Source of the DNA: Cristatella mucedo
Taxonomy: Eukaryota; Bryozoa; Phylactolaemata; Cristatellidae
Direction of reading: 5' to 3'
DNA length: 64,000 nucleotides
Assembly (NCBI GenBank): GCA_009760855.2
Contig: WPIO01000017.1
Location: 6,066,501-6,130,500 of the forward strand
Below the pieces are notes generated by a model. That model made no database searches. It saw only the letters and a list, made by a program, of their open reading frames with translations, and was not told the DNA's origin. The position numbers and the translations under genes were made by a program. Shown here piece after piece: positions 23,801 to 38,523 of this stretch; within the stretch, counting starts at the first letter, position 1; each line of letters opens with the position of its first letter.

Positions 23801-26800
23801 GCATGTTGCATATGATGAAAGGAAGCATGTTATTGGTTGTGATGCGTGCATGATTTTGTTTGCTGGCATTATGTTATATGCTTGCATGTTGCAGATTATC
23901 GTCTCGTTTCCAAGATGCAGAGTCTATATTGAGAGGGTTGTTTAATATTATGTGAAGCCCAACAGGAGGTCATACTAGAGGCTTTCACTTTAATTTGATT
24001 GCCGCACTTCTGCTCCAGAGCTCGTCAGATGGCTGGTGCCTTCTACAAGGTGGTGGATGCACCACGTGACGTGTTCATGCGGCTGCTGCTGCTATTTAGC
24101 CTGATGTACGAATCTGTTACCGACCGTGAGCAGAGCAGGCAGCAGATCATGTGAGTGTTTGTTGCTTGGCTACTAAAGCTACGGTGGCTACCAAAGTGGC
24201 AGACGCTACACACAGCTTATGGCAGGCATGCTTGCTTGCATTGCTGCATGCAATAATCTCATTTTGTCGATGGCCTCACTGTGTTGAGAACATGGTAATC
24301 GGATGGGCCGTTGCCTTTCGTCTGATAGCTGCTTAGGCTGCTGTGCACTGAAAGCTTTAGGTGTGCTCCGGGAATTCTGCAATAGGACTCACTTAGTCTT
24401 CATGGCTTTCCCATTAATGATACAATCAAGGCCACAATATAATGTATCTCTGTCTGATATTCCGTAAAGGCTAACTGGGTGTTACGAAAGAGAGTTTCTA
24501 TAGCGTACTGCAAGCCGAAGAGGCCTTCGGTACACATGCTGTAGCCCACAGACTTAATTTCAAGCAACACAGAGAAAGTGAGAAACATAGCAGAGTCACG
24601 AGGCCAGTCGAGGTAGTGAGTAGCATGGGCGTAGCAGCTCAGGACCGCTGGAAAGGATGTGCCTCAGTCGGCAAAAAGAGAATAGACGTCGTTGCATAAG
24701 TGTTGTAAAAATGAGTTCCACAGTCTAGGACCTCAGATCAAAAGCCTCTTTCGCCAACAGTCTTTAAGTGTAGGAATGGAAAAGCTAATTGATTGTCCAT
24801 ACAGGATCTGAGAACAAGGAGGCTGAAACTGGTTCAACGAATCAGCTAGGTACGAAGGAGCCAAGCCATGTCAGACCTTGTGGATAAGAATTTAATTCTG
24901 TAGCCGTTGATTAACCGGGAGCTGGCGCAGCTCTTTTAGCAAAGGAGATGCATGGCTGAACTTCTGGGATTTGTTAACTGCAGCCATATTCATTAGAATT
25001 TATGTAGGCCTGCACGATGGTCCGGCTGATAGACGGCTGGTTCATTAGCCGGCTGATGAATGAAGCTATGACACTGTAGTCACCGAGCACAGGGAATGCC
25101 ACTGCTTTTCTGTATGTACGCTGATATAAACATTCGCGTTCCGAATGTGAAGAAGGAACATGATGTAGTACTCGGATACCTTCAGCCACGTGTGGCACCT
25201 TACCACTGGGCTGAGACCCGCAGGGCAATCTTCGGTAGTTGAACTCATGCCTCCAAAACCGGAGTCATGTTAGCTCATCCATTCCGACCGACGAAGCCCA
25301 TGCTCACCTTATGAGCTGATTAGTGGAGAGTCTGCTATTCTGCAGTGGTTTAATGTACTCAGTACCGACGTTTGTTCGGTGTCCCGACAACCTTGGGAAC
25401 TAACTACTGGGTATCATGCTTACTGTTAAGAACAATGGTTAGTAAACAATCTGTGCAATAATTGTTTAATTTAGTCCTCACTTTCTACTGCTGGCTTTTT
25501 TATATGTACTGTCTATGTGGGTGCTGCAGTGCAATGTCTGACAGTGATCGTTTAATTTAATGACACGCCGGCCTCAGTATGTTATTGGTTGACTTCTGCA
25601 TGCTTGCCTAAGCATGATACCACATATATTATTAATTCTTGGTTATTGACTCTGTTGGAGCGAGTTGTAAAGCACCTAGATAATGATTTAATTCTCTTTG
25701 GGCACAATGAAAACGACTTATTAGAAAAATAATAATAATAGTTCTTGTCATTATTATTTGTCATGCTTTCTACTAGCTTTGTGATATGTCCTGGGGATAT
25801 GCAGGTTGCTATACAACGTCTATAAGAGTGGATTCGCTCTGTCACCGGTTCTTAATGCTGTGCTTTTCTGGTGGTCAATGGCAGTTGTAGCATTTTAGTG
25901 TGTAGACATATCGCTTGCTCTTGGTTTATAAGTGATGCTCGTTGATGGCTCACTGCTTTAAAATAGCATCTTAAAAAGGCAGGCAGCCGTATTGCATGAG
26001 TGTATGAACTGGGGTCTGTGGGCTCTGCAACCCCCCTCCCCCCGTGGTTCCACCTACCTGCAGGGCTCGATATGGCAGGCAAGCCAATCGAGCTGGAATA
26101 GCAAGGCAAGGTACGCCTCTCACCTTCCTACGTTTGGCATCCTCTGGAAAGTTAGGTCTAACCAGGTGTTTGACATCTACGGTATGTGTGTATGCCACAT
26201 GCAGGTAGTGTTTGTCTCTCAAGACCTTCAGCAAGGGTTTTAGAGAGCAGTCACAAGATATTGCTAGTTCAACATGTAACATGACATCTATGTGTCAATG
26301 CACTATTGGATTGCATTTTTTCTTGGCTACCATCAGCAGCTACAGGCACATCTTGTAAGGGCCCAATCGTGTAAGGATACTTTTGACCTGTTAGGAAGCT
26401 GGAGTCAAAGTAGTCACAGTAACTATTCAGCTCATGCGACAAGAGATTCGAGCTGCTTATATATCTAATGCTAAATGAAGCATAATGTTTCTTGTAGGTT
26501 CGAGATGCTTATGGTGAACAATGGGGAGATTCTGTACCCCTATTACGAAATCAATCGTAAGACTGCAGTATTTGCAAACAGAGAAAGCGTCATGCGGTGA
26601 GTTTGCCTACGCAATACAGCCGTGCTCGGTAGTGCACTTGGTGCTGTCACCAAAAGCAGCACCGACGTCTTTGATGGATAATCTAGCAACCGAAAGACGG
26701 TCGACCCAAATGATGCCAATATACTGCCTATCGAAGTCAGCAGCTTTGTCTATTGCTTTGCAGTACTTGGTAAAAGCTGCATTTGCCTCCCTCTCCCACA

Positions 26801-29800
26801 GTGTGGGAAAGGTCGTGAAATTTTATGCAGCCTGAGATGGGTGTGCCTGACTTGTGTCATACCATCCTATAGTTTGTTTATTGGGTCACCGGCATGTGCT
26901 CGAAGCAAGGTGGCAGCAGTTTTGACACTGACAGTTGATGGATTACACACACAGATCAGTGCTGCTTGCACTGTTGCAGTCTGGCTGCTCTGGTTTGCTC
27001 CCGATGGCATCATCGCCAGCCAGCTAGCCTCTGCCTGCTCTGCAGCTCTCGCCCATCCATGCCCCACCACAGATTGCTTGCTGTGTCTCCGACGAGACCG
27101 TGCACAGGTGCAGGCAGAGGGCACTTTTATTAGTTAGAATTGTGGCAGAAGCAGCTGCTCGCATGTTGCCAAGTCGTTTAGCCGCTGCTCTTGCTGTGCT
27201 GCTCCTGCTAGGCTAGTCACCGTTCTGCACATGGAGAACGACATATTTGCGGCGCTGGAGCAGTGCAAATTCGACGAAGGAATCACGATCTACATGCAGG
27301 CCAAGAGCTTGTTTGCCAGCTGGTGGGCCGATGCAGCTTGGCGAGAGTAAGTGACACTCTCGATGCCATCGGCAGCATCCGGGCCATCTGCTTGATCGTT
27401 CCTGATCGTTGATCACACCACCTGATAGCCTTCGTGCAGCAGTCGCCTCAGTGGCGCTGCAGGTTTTGCTTTAAATGGCTTCCCTCTGTCCTGCTTCCGG
27501 TGGTCATAACTTCAGCCGTGCAGGCTGCCTTTCCGGCTGCTACTCTCCACGTGACGGCTGCAGTCGAGGCTCCTCTGTCTGCCATTCAGTGACGACAGCA
27601 GTGGCACGCGCCTCGGCAGCAGCTCTGACCGCCTGCTGCACCGGATTTTTGCTGGCTTGCCTGCCTCGCGAAGCGCTCGCCACACGCGCATCCCCCTGCA
27701 CAGGTACGACGAATCGCTTCCGCCGTTCCTGCGCCGCTACACGACCATGTACGCACTGCTGCGTGTGCTCGGCTACGGCGTAGAGGTGTTACAGAAGAAG
27801 CGCGACTACAGCGCCGCAATTGCACAGCTGCGGGAGCTGCTCGACCAGCACACCTACGGCGCCTACAAGCGTGGCTACTGGTGGGAAAGGCTGGCGCTCA
27901 ACCTCGAGCAGCATCTCAAGCAGCCGCTGCAGGTGCGCCGAGTCCCTGAAGTGCCTTGCTGCTGCTCAGTGCTGCTGCTGCTGCCGCTACCTGCGTCCGG
28001 CTGGGCCTTCTGTGAGCTGTGCTCGAGTTGTCGCTTGTCGTTTTCGGACGACAAAAAGTCGCTGAGCTAGCTATGAACATAGTAAGGGAAATGCTCTTGC
28101 ATGCAATCTTTACTTGAGGATCGAGCGTGCCGGTTGCTGATGCCAGGATGCCGATACACCCGGAGCACCCAAAAGGCGGCACAAATCCGGAGGCTTGGCA
28201 CAGGCATTCGCGCCCAAAAGCCGACCCAGCCCCATTCATTGTTCGGCCATTCGGTAGTGCACGAAGATCCAGCCACCAGACTAGGAGTGTGCACCCCCAC
28301 CTGTGTGATGTGTGATGTCTGCATCTCAGTTCGTCATCCATGATTGCTTTGGCACAGCTTGCTTTCGTTTTCGGCTTTTGCTTGGAGAGAAAGCTGTGGC
28401 CGAGCTGGCAGCATTATTCTTTGCAGTTCGATATCCCATCCTTCCAGCTCGGCAAACTTACGCTTCTTCCTTGCGGCATGGAGAGCTGACATTCATACTT
28501 AAGTGGCATCGAACTTTCCAAAATTGAACGACTATGAAACCAGCTTACTAGTTAAGAGCAAGCATAATGTTAATCAGAAAATGAAAAGCCTAAACGTCAA
28601 AATCTGTTCGACCAACATATCTCTGTAAGAGTCTTAGGCTGATTCAACAGCCTCGTTTGTACATGGACAGAAGAGCCTTATTGACTATCACCTTTGCTGT
28701 TTAGTTGGCAATAAACTATCGCTCAACTGCAGGATTCGAACCCACGACATCGTTAATGACAAGCGATCTCTATCTATGCAAAAGACTCACTTCTCAGGCT
28801 TCTTATTGTTGCACCTGTTCCTCTGATCCGCATCGATTGGCTGTACTAGGCAAAATTTTAAAAGAAGCTACAAGTGCTCCTTGTCTCGACATTTTAAGTG
28901 GATATGTGAATTGCAGTTTGTGAACCTGTGTGCTGTAAAGCTGTGCACGCTATGCTTCCTTCCCATAATATGTAAAGTGCCTTGAAAGGGACCCTCTTTG
29001 AGCTCTACACAAGTGCCCTACTATAATAGTTACTGTTCATTCTTTGTCATTGACTTTTTTATTTAATTAACTAAAGACTAATTAGTATTTGTTGACATTC
29101 ATATTGTTACCGACCTTGCTTCCAGAACATAGCTGTGATGCTTGTACATATATTTTTTGAATGCATCTGTGGTGTTTGTCTTGACCACGACCTATTTCAT
29201 TTGGCTAAGAAACAAAATTCACTATAGAAGTGGTAGTGCAAGCTTTTTCTCACGGTGAAAAGGTATCATCATTAAACTCTCTGTACGGCTTGTTACCTGT
29301 GATGTTCCTCTCATTTCTGATCCAACTTTGCCCAGGAGAATCTCAATGAGAATGAGCACCTTATCTAATCTATGCTTGTCTTCTTCCTTGTTGCATCGGA
29401 AAAAAAGCTGCTGTATTCGCACTTTCCTAAAGGTCATCCGAATATGCATGAACTGAGTTTCAACAAAGGCGGTTGGCCCTTGCTATTTAGGAGAACTAGT
29501 GCATACATACTCCTCACATCAGTGTTTTTATGAAGGATGCTGAGATGCACATTAGGAATTCGGAGTGCTAGCTTCGATAATTGGCATGTGGTGTAACATA
29601 TTGTAACTAGGGTGCATGCCTAGTAAAGTGGCATTTGCTCACAACAGTTGCCTTAGGTGGAATAGGCCCGAATTGATCGTGCAATCGATGATCTTGAATC
29701 GTGCAGTTTGTCCGTCGAGCAGGTCTGGCCGAGGGTTGTTTGCTTGCTTGCCTGGCAGGTGAGAGGGTCTCGGTCACACAAACCAGCAGGGTCAGGTTGG

Positions 29801-31780
29801 ATCAAGAGTCCTGCAAATTCCTCAGTTGGCCAGTGCCTAACTTTTTCTGACGACACATTGGTGGCCATGCGGCTGCGAGAGCCAGTCTTTCGAACTACCT
29901 ACCTATTTGTTTCCTGCTGAAATGTGAAATGGGTTGCGAGTTAATTTCAAAACTGTTCTTTGACTTGCTGAAGTTCCACTCTCCAAAGTCAATACTAGGA
30001 TCCGAAATCGTGCGTAGTTTTGTTGTGCTGCTGTTTCTTATTAATATTCACGTCTTGTAATTATTGTTGGCCAGTAATTGCAATGAATCCGGTTGGTCTC
30101 TTTCTCAGCCAAAGTATTTTGTGTTGGGTAATCTTACTTGGCTCTTGATCGTGCAAACTTAGCCCCTTGAATTACATTGTCATAGGCCACTGCATATTTG
30201 ACATCCGGAGTGATGTATTTGACTAGGCCCATATTGACAGTTGGCATGCCATTTTTATTGGCTCAGAGTTCTTTGCTCGGGCGGCAGCCAGCACAGTGAG
30301 GCTGGTGATGGGGCTCCTAACATTGCCTACTGCTCAGCCTGCAATCATGTGCTCAGCCAACATTCTTGTGAGCCACCCGGGAGCTAGAGCTTTTCATGTG
30401 TGTAGTGGTCACTCGGTACTGCCAAAACACTACCTACCCCTGCTTGCACAGCACACCAGAATGCCTCGGTGAGTCTGCCATCAGGGTAAGAGGCTAGCAT
30501 TTCTTCCTTGCTTTCGGGCGTTTTCTGGGACTATTTTTACTGCCTACTGAGATAGCATCCCGAATGGCCATAGCACCTGTTGAAGTAGTCGTAACAGGGT
30601 TAGCTGCAGTGGTGATATCATCAGAAGCAGTACCAGCCTCAATTGCAGCAGCAGTAATTGGTAGTCAACGAGTGTTCTTTCATGCTGCTGCTTGAAATGC
30701 ATTGCTATTTTAATGCTCCGAGCCGTGAAGGAAAATCCACTGCATCGATTGATTGTCACAGCTGGTGGACCCAAGTCTCAAAATTAGGCCATTGCTAGCC
30801 CAAAGATTTTTAGTTTGGCTTATTAACTGACCCATGCCGTGTTGGTGCAGCATTCCGTCGTGACAAGTAGTGGGAAGTTGCAAACTGTGGGATTCCTGGC
30901 GATGCTATGACATAGCTGTAGATCATTTAATATACGCCCGTACTGAGAACGGCCTCTGGTTGTATACTGCTTGTAGTTCCTCTAATCGCTTAGTTGGGCG
31001 GGCTCATAGTCATACGTCGGCAATGGCTCGTTTTGCAAGTTTGTTTGCCTATATGTGTAGCCTTCTTTGTCCTGTCCAAAGCTGCCTTTCTTTTGCAGGC
31101 TCTAGAAGCTGTCAGGCAAGCCTTGGAGGATCCCTTCGTACGAATCGGATATCGACTTTCTCTTTACCAGCGAGCCATGCGAATCTGTGGCAATGCTAAG
31201 TACAAGCATCATATTTCCGGCTTCTATCACGAACCAGTAACATCAGTGCCTGAGGTGAGCATGACAAAAGGTGGTCGTGGCTGCCGTTCCTAAGTACAGG
31301 AAATATAGTGATTCTAATTGAAATTTGTTTTGCTATAGTCATCATAAACTATGACAGATATTCCCATTATGCCGCCTGGTATGGCAGCTGTTACAGGAGC
31401 TTCTCCCATGGAGTTAGTGATTGGAAGCAGATAGCTCGGTTCCTAAATGCCAAAAGCAGGATTGTTTAAAGTACCCCAGTGGAAAATAACATCTGTGATG
31501 CAGTCCATTTATTTACTGACAGTTTATCTTGTCAAAGATCTTCATCCCTTTATTCATGCAGGCATGCCTTCGCCCCCGTGTTGCATAGGCTTTGGTCGTG
31601 GCAGGTGACGTTGACATTGACGCAGACGGTAACTTTAAGTAATTTGTATCCATCGCTTGATCTTGTGACCCGCAAGTTGTCATCTGTGTTACTTGCCATC
31701 TAATTCTCAGGCTCTAGGAGAGATTTGCTTTGCTGAGTCATTCAACTAGCAATCATTTGTGTATCCCAGCACACTCATAT

Positions 31781-31845
<65 letters not shown>

Positions 31846-34800
31846 TTTATCTACACTAGTCGTGTACGCATCCCAACTATGGCAGCCACTTGCTTGGCTA
31901 TTGCTATTGGCAGTTTTAAAATCTAACTGGAGATGCAAACGAGTAAAATTGATTTCGAAATAAAAACAACAGCTAAATGCACGATTTAGTACCACGGCAA
32001 CCACAGTACGGGCTGTAGAAGGCTACAGCTAGTAGGATGTGGCCTCTCCCCCGTAAGCTACCACTTGAGCTATTTGGTCTACTGCTCTCAACCGAAGCTG
32101 AACATTGTCCTATAGATGTTCAATCGGGTCAAGGTCCGGGCTCTGACGCGGCCAATGCAAGCATGTGTAATGAGGGGAAATGTGAATTTGCTACACAACT
32201 TTGGCAGTATGTTTCGGATCCAGTTCCTGTTGGTTAATAAAATCAGTGCCTAACTGTCGTTAGTCTATATATCCTCAAAATATGGAGAAGTGCCCCCTAA
32301 ACTGCCTGCTGCAAAGCCTCCCCACGCCATCAGTGATTCATATCCAAACTTTGCAGTACGTTTGCAAGCAGACATCAGCACATGTTGATTCACTCCTGCG
32401 TTGTACCTTGGTTTAATCTTTTTTCAGCTACTGTAAACAGTAAACTTGCTTTCGTCAGTAAAGAACAATCGTCTTCAGTCTTCGGTTTGTGCTGCCACGT
32501 CCACGCCCGGCAGAGTGTGTTTAGTCAGTAGCACAGCTTGTGTGCACTCTTCTCATAAGCTCTAGCTCGTTGAGCCTGCGCTTCACCATCTGCTGCTCAC
32601 TTAGGATCGTGCCGATGCTAAGCACACGTATTTTATCACGGACTGGAACGTATACAAATCGGGCCTTCAGGCACCCCATTTGTAGTTGGCTATCATCCTT
32701 CTTGGTAGGAGCCCGAGGCCATCCAGAGGCAGGGTGGTTCTTCATCGTCCCAAGCGTGGACATTTTTGAATGCTCGGGCTCAAATGCTCTTTCGGACTTC
32801 GGGCTTCCTCACTTGTCCCCAGCTGACGAGCGATCTCTCAGTTGCTAACCTTTCTAAGTTTTTTCTTATCATAATTGGTTTAGAAAATCTGTACGGCATC
32901 CCTCCCTTGCCCTTGCTGCAGGTATTGCTCCCATGTGTCGATAGGTTCTTCCGGCCACGCTATCCTGGCTGCGGCCAAGGTCACTGATTGTCATGCTATT
33001 TTCCCCAGTGTGCTCGGACGTCACGAATGTTTTGCATCATCTATTAGACAAGCAACATGTGCGAATGCTGCACAAAGGGTCTTAGAAATATTTAAAGGTA
33101 CTACCGTACTACAGATTTGCTTTGCTTGCAGCTTTTCCTAGCATCTTTATCATGTGTCACACCGATGGGTGAGAAAAATAATACCTCCTGCCCAGTCACT
33201 GAAATCTGAAACCGTAACCAGTCATCGGTAACCGAGTTATCTGGTTGCTAAGGGGGCATGAACAAATATCTATATAATATCTAATATCTATATAATACCT
33301 CCGAGTGTCCCACGGTTCTGCTCTCAGTAGTCTTCCTGAGCTAGATAGTCAAGAAACAAAAACACATTTTGAATAGTTACTATAAACTTACCGCAGTTCC
33401 AATGGGTACCACCTGTGATACATCGATCATAAAGAGGACAAGTGCTGCAAAACTTATTGCAAAACTTATAGCCACTAATTTGTGTCACGATCTTCGGGAA
33501 AAGCTGGAGTTACATGTACTCGAGCTCTTCTGATGGACTGCAATTAACAGCAGATAGTGACCCAACCACTGTAGGAGCCTCTTAAAGTTGTACAACTGAA
33601 TCACCTGCTTAAGTAATGGATTCAATCGCATGTCGGAAGTTCTATAGAAATCCTTGTTGATAGGTTGGAGTCCAATGCTCGATACTAGATTCAGCGGCAT
33701 TCTAATGCATAAGAGGAGTGCAATTTTAAAATGTTGAACGACCGAAGGCCATCTGCTGTGGGATGGAGTGCTGAGAAGTGATATTGACCTCTAGATGGAA
33801 ATAATCTGTGATAACTTCGAGCAACTGCTTTACCATATTCCATATGGGCACCTCACAGGAAAGATTCGCAATTAGTGCAGTCGGCTGAAAAGCTTGTCGA
33901 CACCCAGGTAATGTGCTATGTATTTTTTTCATATGTAAACATTTGAATTTCAACCTGGTACATTAATAATACATTTGTGAAGCACCCTCAGATAACTTAT
34001 TCTCTTTCTAGGCACTTTACATATGCTGTTAAGAAAGCACGATCAAACGATTAGTGGTAGCATCCACAATGTCAACATGCGTGACATGGTTAGAGGTGGC
34101 ATGCACAATGTCAACATGTAAAGCATGTTTAGTTATAGCATGCACATTGTCAGCATGCAGAAGCACACAAAGGATCATAAGAACCCACTAAATGCTGTCA
34201 TAAATAGATGCGCTTTAGAATCTTTTTAAATGTCATTAAGTCAGGGAATGTCGTGACGTCAGTCGTGAGTGAGTTCCAGGCTTTGAGAGCATGCAAACTA
34301 AAGGCACGGTCTCCAAAGAATTGGTTACCGGACGATTCTTCGCAGCACAATTTGATATGAAAAGCTAGATTATGAAAAGCACACATCAGTTGATCACTTT
34401 GGTGGACGTCGCCACAAGGAGCACCTAATCCCCGGGCTAACACCCAGGCTTAGCTTAGGATTTTGGAATTGTGGGGTTAAACTGTGACGTTGAAGGACGT
34501 GGGACAATGTGAATGCCCTCTCTTTGAAATCTTCTCGTGAAAAGCTCTTAAGCCCTTGTAAAAGTATGCTGTACCCCATTTTGGGAGGATGTGTAGCTCT
34601 CATCAAAGGGTGCCATCCGTGAGCCTCATTTTACTTAATCCTTTAGAAGAAATGTGTACTCTTCTATTTAGAGAGCAGTCTCTAGCCCCGAGGTCACTCT
34701 TAAAATGTGCCTATGGAATCTGTATTCCATATGCAATAAACCTTAAATATTATGTGACATTATTTTTAAATGAAGCCCTTGATTTTTTTGCTGTGACAGA

Positions 34801-36714
34801 CCTGGCTGAAATCCACTAGCTGCCCGACCAAAACCGACGCCACCCCTACGAACTTCTCAATCTTTCCTACCTCGAGGTTTTTTAATTTGGGATAGCAGAG
34901 CAATTGTTGCCTATTCCTTGCTGATTGCTTTCACTATTTGCAGTCACCTCCAAGCACCTCCTTCGAATCTTCTGTACTCAGCTGCTCCGACCGTTGGCTG
35001 CCAGTGGTGGCAGTCATCTAATGCCTCAGAGCCTTCTCCTGCTATGATTTCATTGACTTTGCAAGTTGGTGAATGCAGTGCTGTGATCGTCGTGCTTTCA
35101 AGTTGGTAAATGCAGTGCCGTGATCATCGTGTACACGCAAATATACCAACTTCGTGAGGCTACGGACATGCAACGGTTGCCAAATCGGCTTGTGGTGAAA
35201 GCAGATGAATTCTATTTCTTGCTTCGATTCTCACTTTAGCTATAAATCACATCAACCGAAACTGGCTGCGACATGGTCACTGCATAACTAATGCTTAGAG
35301 TAACATCTGAGGTAGAAAAGCGAATATGTCTGGCTTAGGGAATCTACTGTACAGGCTGGGCAGCTCGAATCATTTGAAAATGTAGTTATTTCATAAGCAG
35401 CTCCTCTTTGTTGATGTCAGCTGCCGAAAATGCGACTGCATACCCCTCAATACAAGACTGATGCTGCTAAGTACTTCTTTGCGCAGGTAAAAACTTAGCT
35501 GATTTAACAACCTCATTTATATATCAGCAGACGAACCTTAGTGGCTATCAACACTGCTTGCAGTGGGCAATAAAGGATCGCCCTCTTCAGGGCTTGAACC
35601 CGCGTCTTGGGTTGTTAAGAACAAGCACCTAACCCCGTTGGCTATCAGGGGTCGGTGGCTAGGGCGAATAACACTTCTTAGTGCACATGAACTGTACGTT
35701 ACTGATTCATTTATAATAATAATTACAATAATAATAGATTTGATAGCATCCTCAGAGAACTAAGTCTCTTTCTGGGCACTTTGCATTTGCTGCAAAGGAA
35801 GCGCGATCGAACGGTAAGTGGTAGCATGCTCAATGGCAACAAGCATCTCAGATCTACTCTCCCACCAGGCCAAGCAGTGTACCACCCGCTTTTCGGAATC
35901 CAACAGTCTACCAATACCTCGTACAAACCTCAAATCCTTTGGAGACCGTGCATTTAGTTCGTATGCTCCCAAAGGCTGGAACTCCCTCCCGACCTGCGTC
36001 AGAACATCCCCTGACTTGACTACATTTAAAAAGAACTTAAAACACACCTATTTAGGACAGCATTTAGTGGGTCCCTGTGATTCGTCCTTCATGTGCTAAT
36101 AATAATGATAATAATAATAATAATGCACTTGATAAAGCGCCCTCAGAGAACTTAATCTCTTTCTAGGCGCTTTACATTTGCTGCAAAGTGAAATGCAATT
36201 GAATGGTAAGTAAAATCATGCTTGAAAAAAAATTATATTGTTAGGAGTGACATGCACAGGGTCAGCATGCAAATGTGGTTAGTGGCAGCATGCACAGTGT
36301 CAGCACGCATAAGCACGTGAAGCTGTGCCCAGGGGTCGTGCTACCTACTATTATTGGCTGATTCAGGCAAAGTCAAGGTCACTTGTAAGTTCACCCAGCA
36401 TCGGCCAATTCTTCTGGATGCACACAACCCTGAAGAGTCACCGACCAGACAGCCAGGTGGTCTTGTAACAGCTGGCCATTAGTCGTTCAACTTAATGTAC
36501 ATCTATATACAGCCGAAGATGCTGCATTCCAGCTCTCAGTCTGCAACTGGCTGTAGATGAAGTCCATCAATCAGTTAACTAGCAGGCTGAGCTGACACAA
36601 GGGATTGTCAGCTTTAGCCCTACCACTCCTAGCTTGGGTGTTAGTTGTCTAATCACATGACTGTCGATTGCTGGCTGACTCTCTTCTCTCCCTTTTTCCT
36701 GGCTGGGCAGGCTG

Positions 36715-36756
<42 letters not shown>

Positions 36757-37684
36757 TTCTCATTCGCTTTTCGTCGTTTGGCATTAAATCTTGATTTTAT
36801 TCTGACCACCGACCTTAAGACTTACCACTTACATTCATCCCAGCAGGCCATAGTATTGCCAGCCGGGAAAAAAATATTTGGGAGGGACAGAATCGCAGCC
36901 GACAGCTAAACGTGGGGCCGTGTTTGTTCGTGCGCCCGCAGGGACCCAGCACGATCGCTCACGTCCCTGCTCTTCCCTCCCTGATGCTGGATGCTGAGCC
37001 TTTGGCTAGCCCCTAATCGCATCTGTTCAGTTTCAACCTGCATGCCAGTTGGACCTGGCATCCTTACAGGGTTTGCCACTGTCCTACTAATGGTATGCCC
37101 ACCCTAGAATAAAAGGTATCATGATTCAAAACGCTTCGAGTATCATTCAAATGCATTGGTCGGTGATAATAGACTAGCTAAGGTTTTTTTTTGCAGGTAG
37201 CCTTGCTTGTTTTCAATCTGGAACGTACTTGAACGTGCACCGATTGTGTTCTTTTGTATTTTCTGTACTCGTGCAGGATCTTGTTAACGCGTTTGCTAGC
37301 CGGTGCTGCATGCTTCCACGTGCGAGAAAGTCGCACGATTTCCGTGCGATCTCAATTCTTTCGCACAGGTTATCATTCAAGGCCGCTTGCTGCCAAAGAC
37401 AAGTGGCTCAGGGCCGCAGAGAAGCATTTTCATCACTGACAACTCATACCAGGGCACTGCTGGTGGCAGCATGACCGACATTGAGATATGCTCCGTGGAG
37501 CAGCTCGCCTTGGCACACTACCTTCAATGTGGTTACAATGAAGGTATTCGGCATTGCTGTGTAAGACAGTGGAGGGGAGGGGCATTGGATACCATTCCTC
37601 TCGACCCATTGCGCAGCACCTTGCTAGCTCAAACTTTTTCTCTGGGCCCATCCATAGCCAGTGGTTTGCCCCTCGCCCCGTGGC

Positions 37685-37720
<36 letters not shown>

Positions 37721-38451
37721 TACTTGATAAAGCGCCCTCAGAGAACTTAATCTCTCTCTCTAGGCGCTTTACATTGGCTGCAAAGGGAAATGCAATTAAA
37801 TGGTAAGAAAAAATCATGCTTGAAAAACAAACAAAATGAATAGCATGGTTAGGGGTGACATGCACAGGGTCAGCATGCAAATGTGGTTAGTGGCAGCATG
37901 CACAGTGTCAGCAAGCATAAGCACGTGAAGGACGAATCACAGGGACCCGCTAAATGCTGTCCTAAATAGGTGTGTTTTTAAGTTCCTTTTAAATGTGGTC
38001 AGGTCAGGGGATGTTCTGACGCAGGTCGGGAGGGAGTTCCAGGCTTTGGGAGCATTGGCTTGGGCCACAGACGTTCCTCTGTGGCTTGGGCCTTACCTCC
38101 CCCCCCCCATGGCTTGCCCCCTGTAGCTTGGGCCAGGCTGCTTGCTCTCTCATGTCACGAAGTCCGTGTCCATGTTGTAAGCCGTTCCTCCATTGACCAT
38201 AGCTGGCTCTCTGCTTATCTTTTTTGTCAGACCTGCCAGCCGTTGCCGGACTGCTCAGCCTCGCCTGCAAGTAGGTTTGTGCAGGGCAGCAGTTTTGCTT
38301 GCTTTCCCACAGCATTCATCATCCGATGAGAAGGCAGTGCAGCCTTTGGCTGTTAACTTGCCTACCGACGCGCTGCGGCTGGGCTGCTTGCTGCACGTTC
38401 AGCCGGCTCTCTCTCTCTCTGTCTCTCTCTCTCTGTCTCTCTCTCTGTCTC

Positions 38452-38523
<72 letters not shown>

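Larger units (their letters stand above)
19107..24018 (+). other. FAN1 intron 3 (4912 bp)
   Basis: Contains a LINE tail (19330-19490), a SINE (19575-19757) and a long minus-strand LINE family 2 copy (20640-22590). A minus-strand LINE tail fragment lies near 23765-23830. The rest shows no gene. Confidence 0.7.
24151..26497 (+). other. FAN1 intron 4 (2347 bp)
   Basis: Holds a minus-strand LINE family 2 3' fragment (24400-24998) and a + LINE tail (25600-25740). The remainder has no recognised feature. Confidence 0.7.
31255..37368 (+). other. FAN1 intron 8 (6114 bp)
   Basis: Contains (AC)n, a decayed Tc1-like transposase (31925-32860, minus), LINE family 1 copies (33950-34600, 35728-36335), a SINE (35490-35665) and (TC)n. 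The rest has no recognised gene. Confidence 0.7.

Noticed and set aside
37687-37719. AAT array as an independent microsatellite
   Set aside because: It is the tail of the adjacent LINE, directly preceding its terminal hairpin, like the tails at 36.1 and 59.9 kb.
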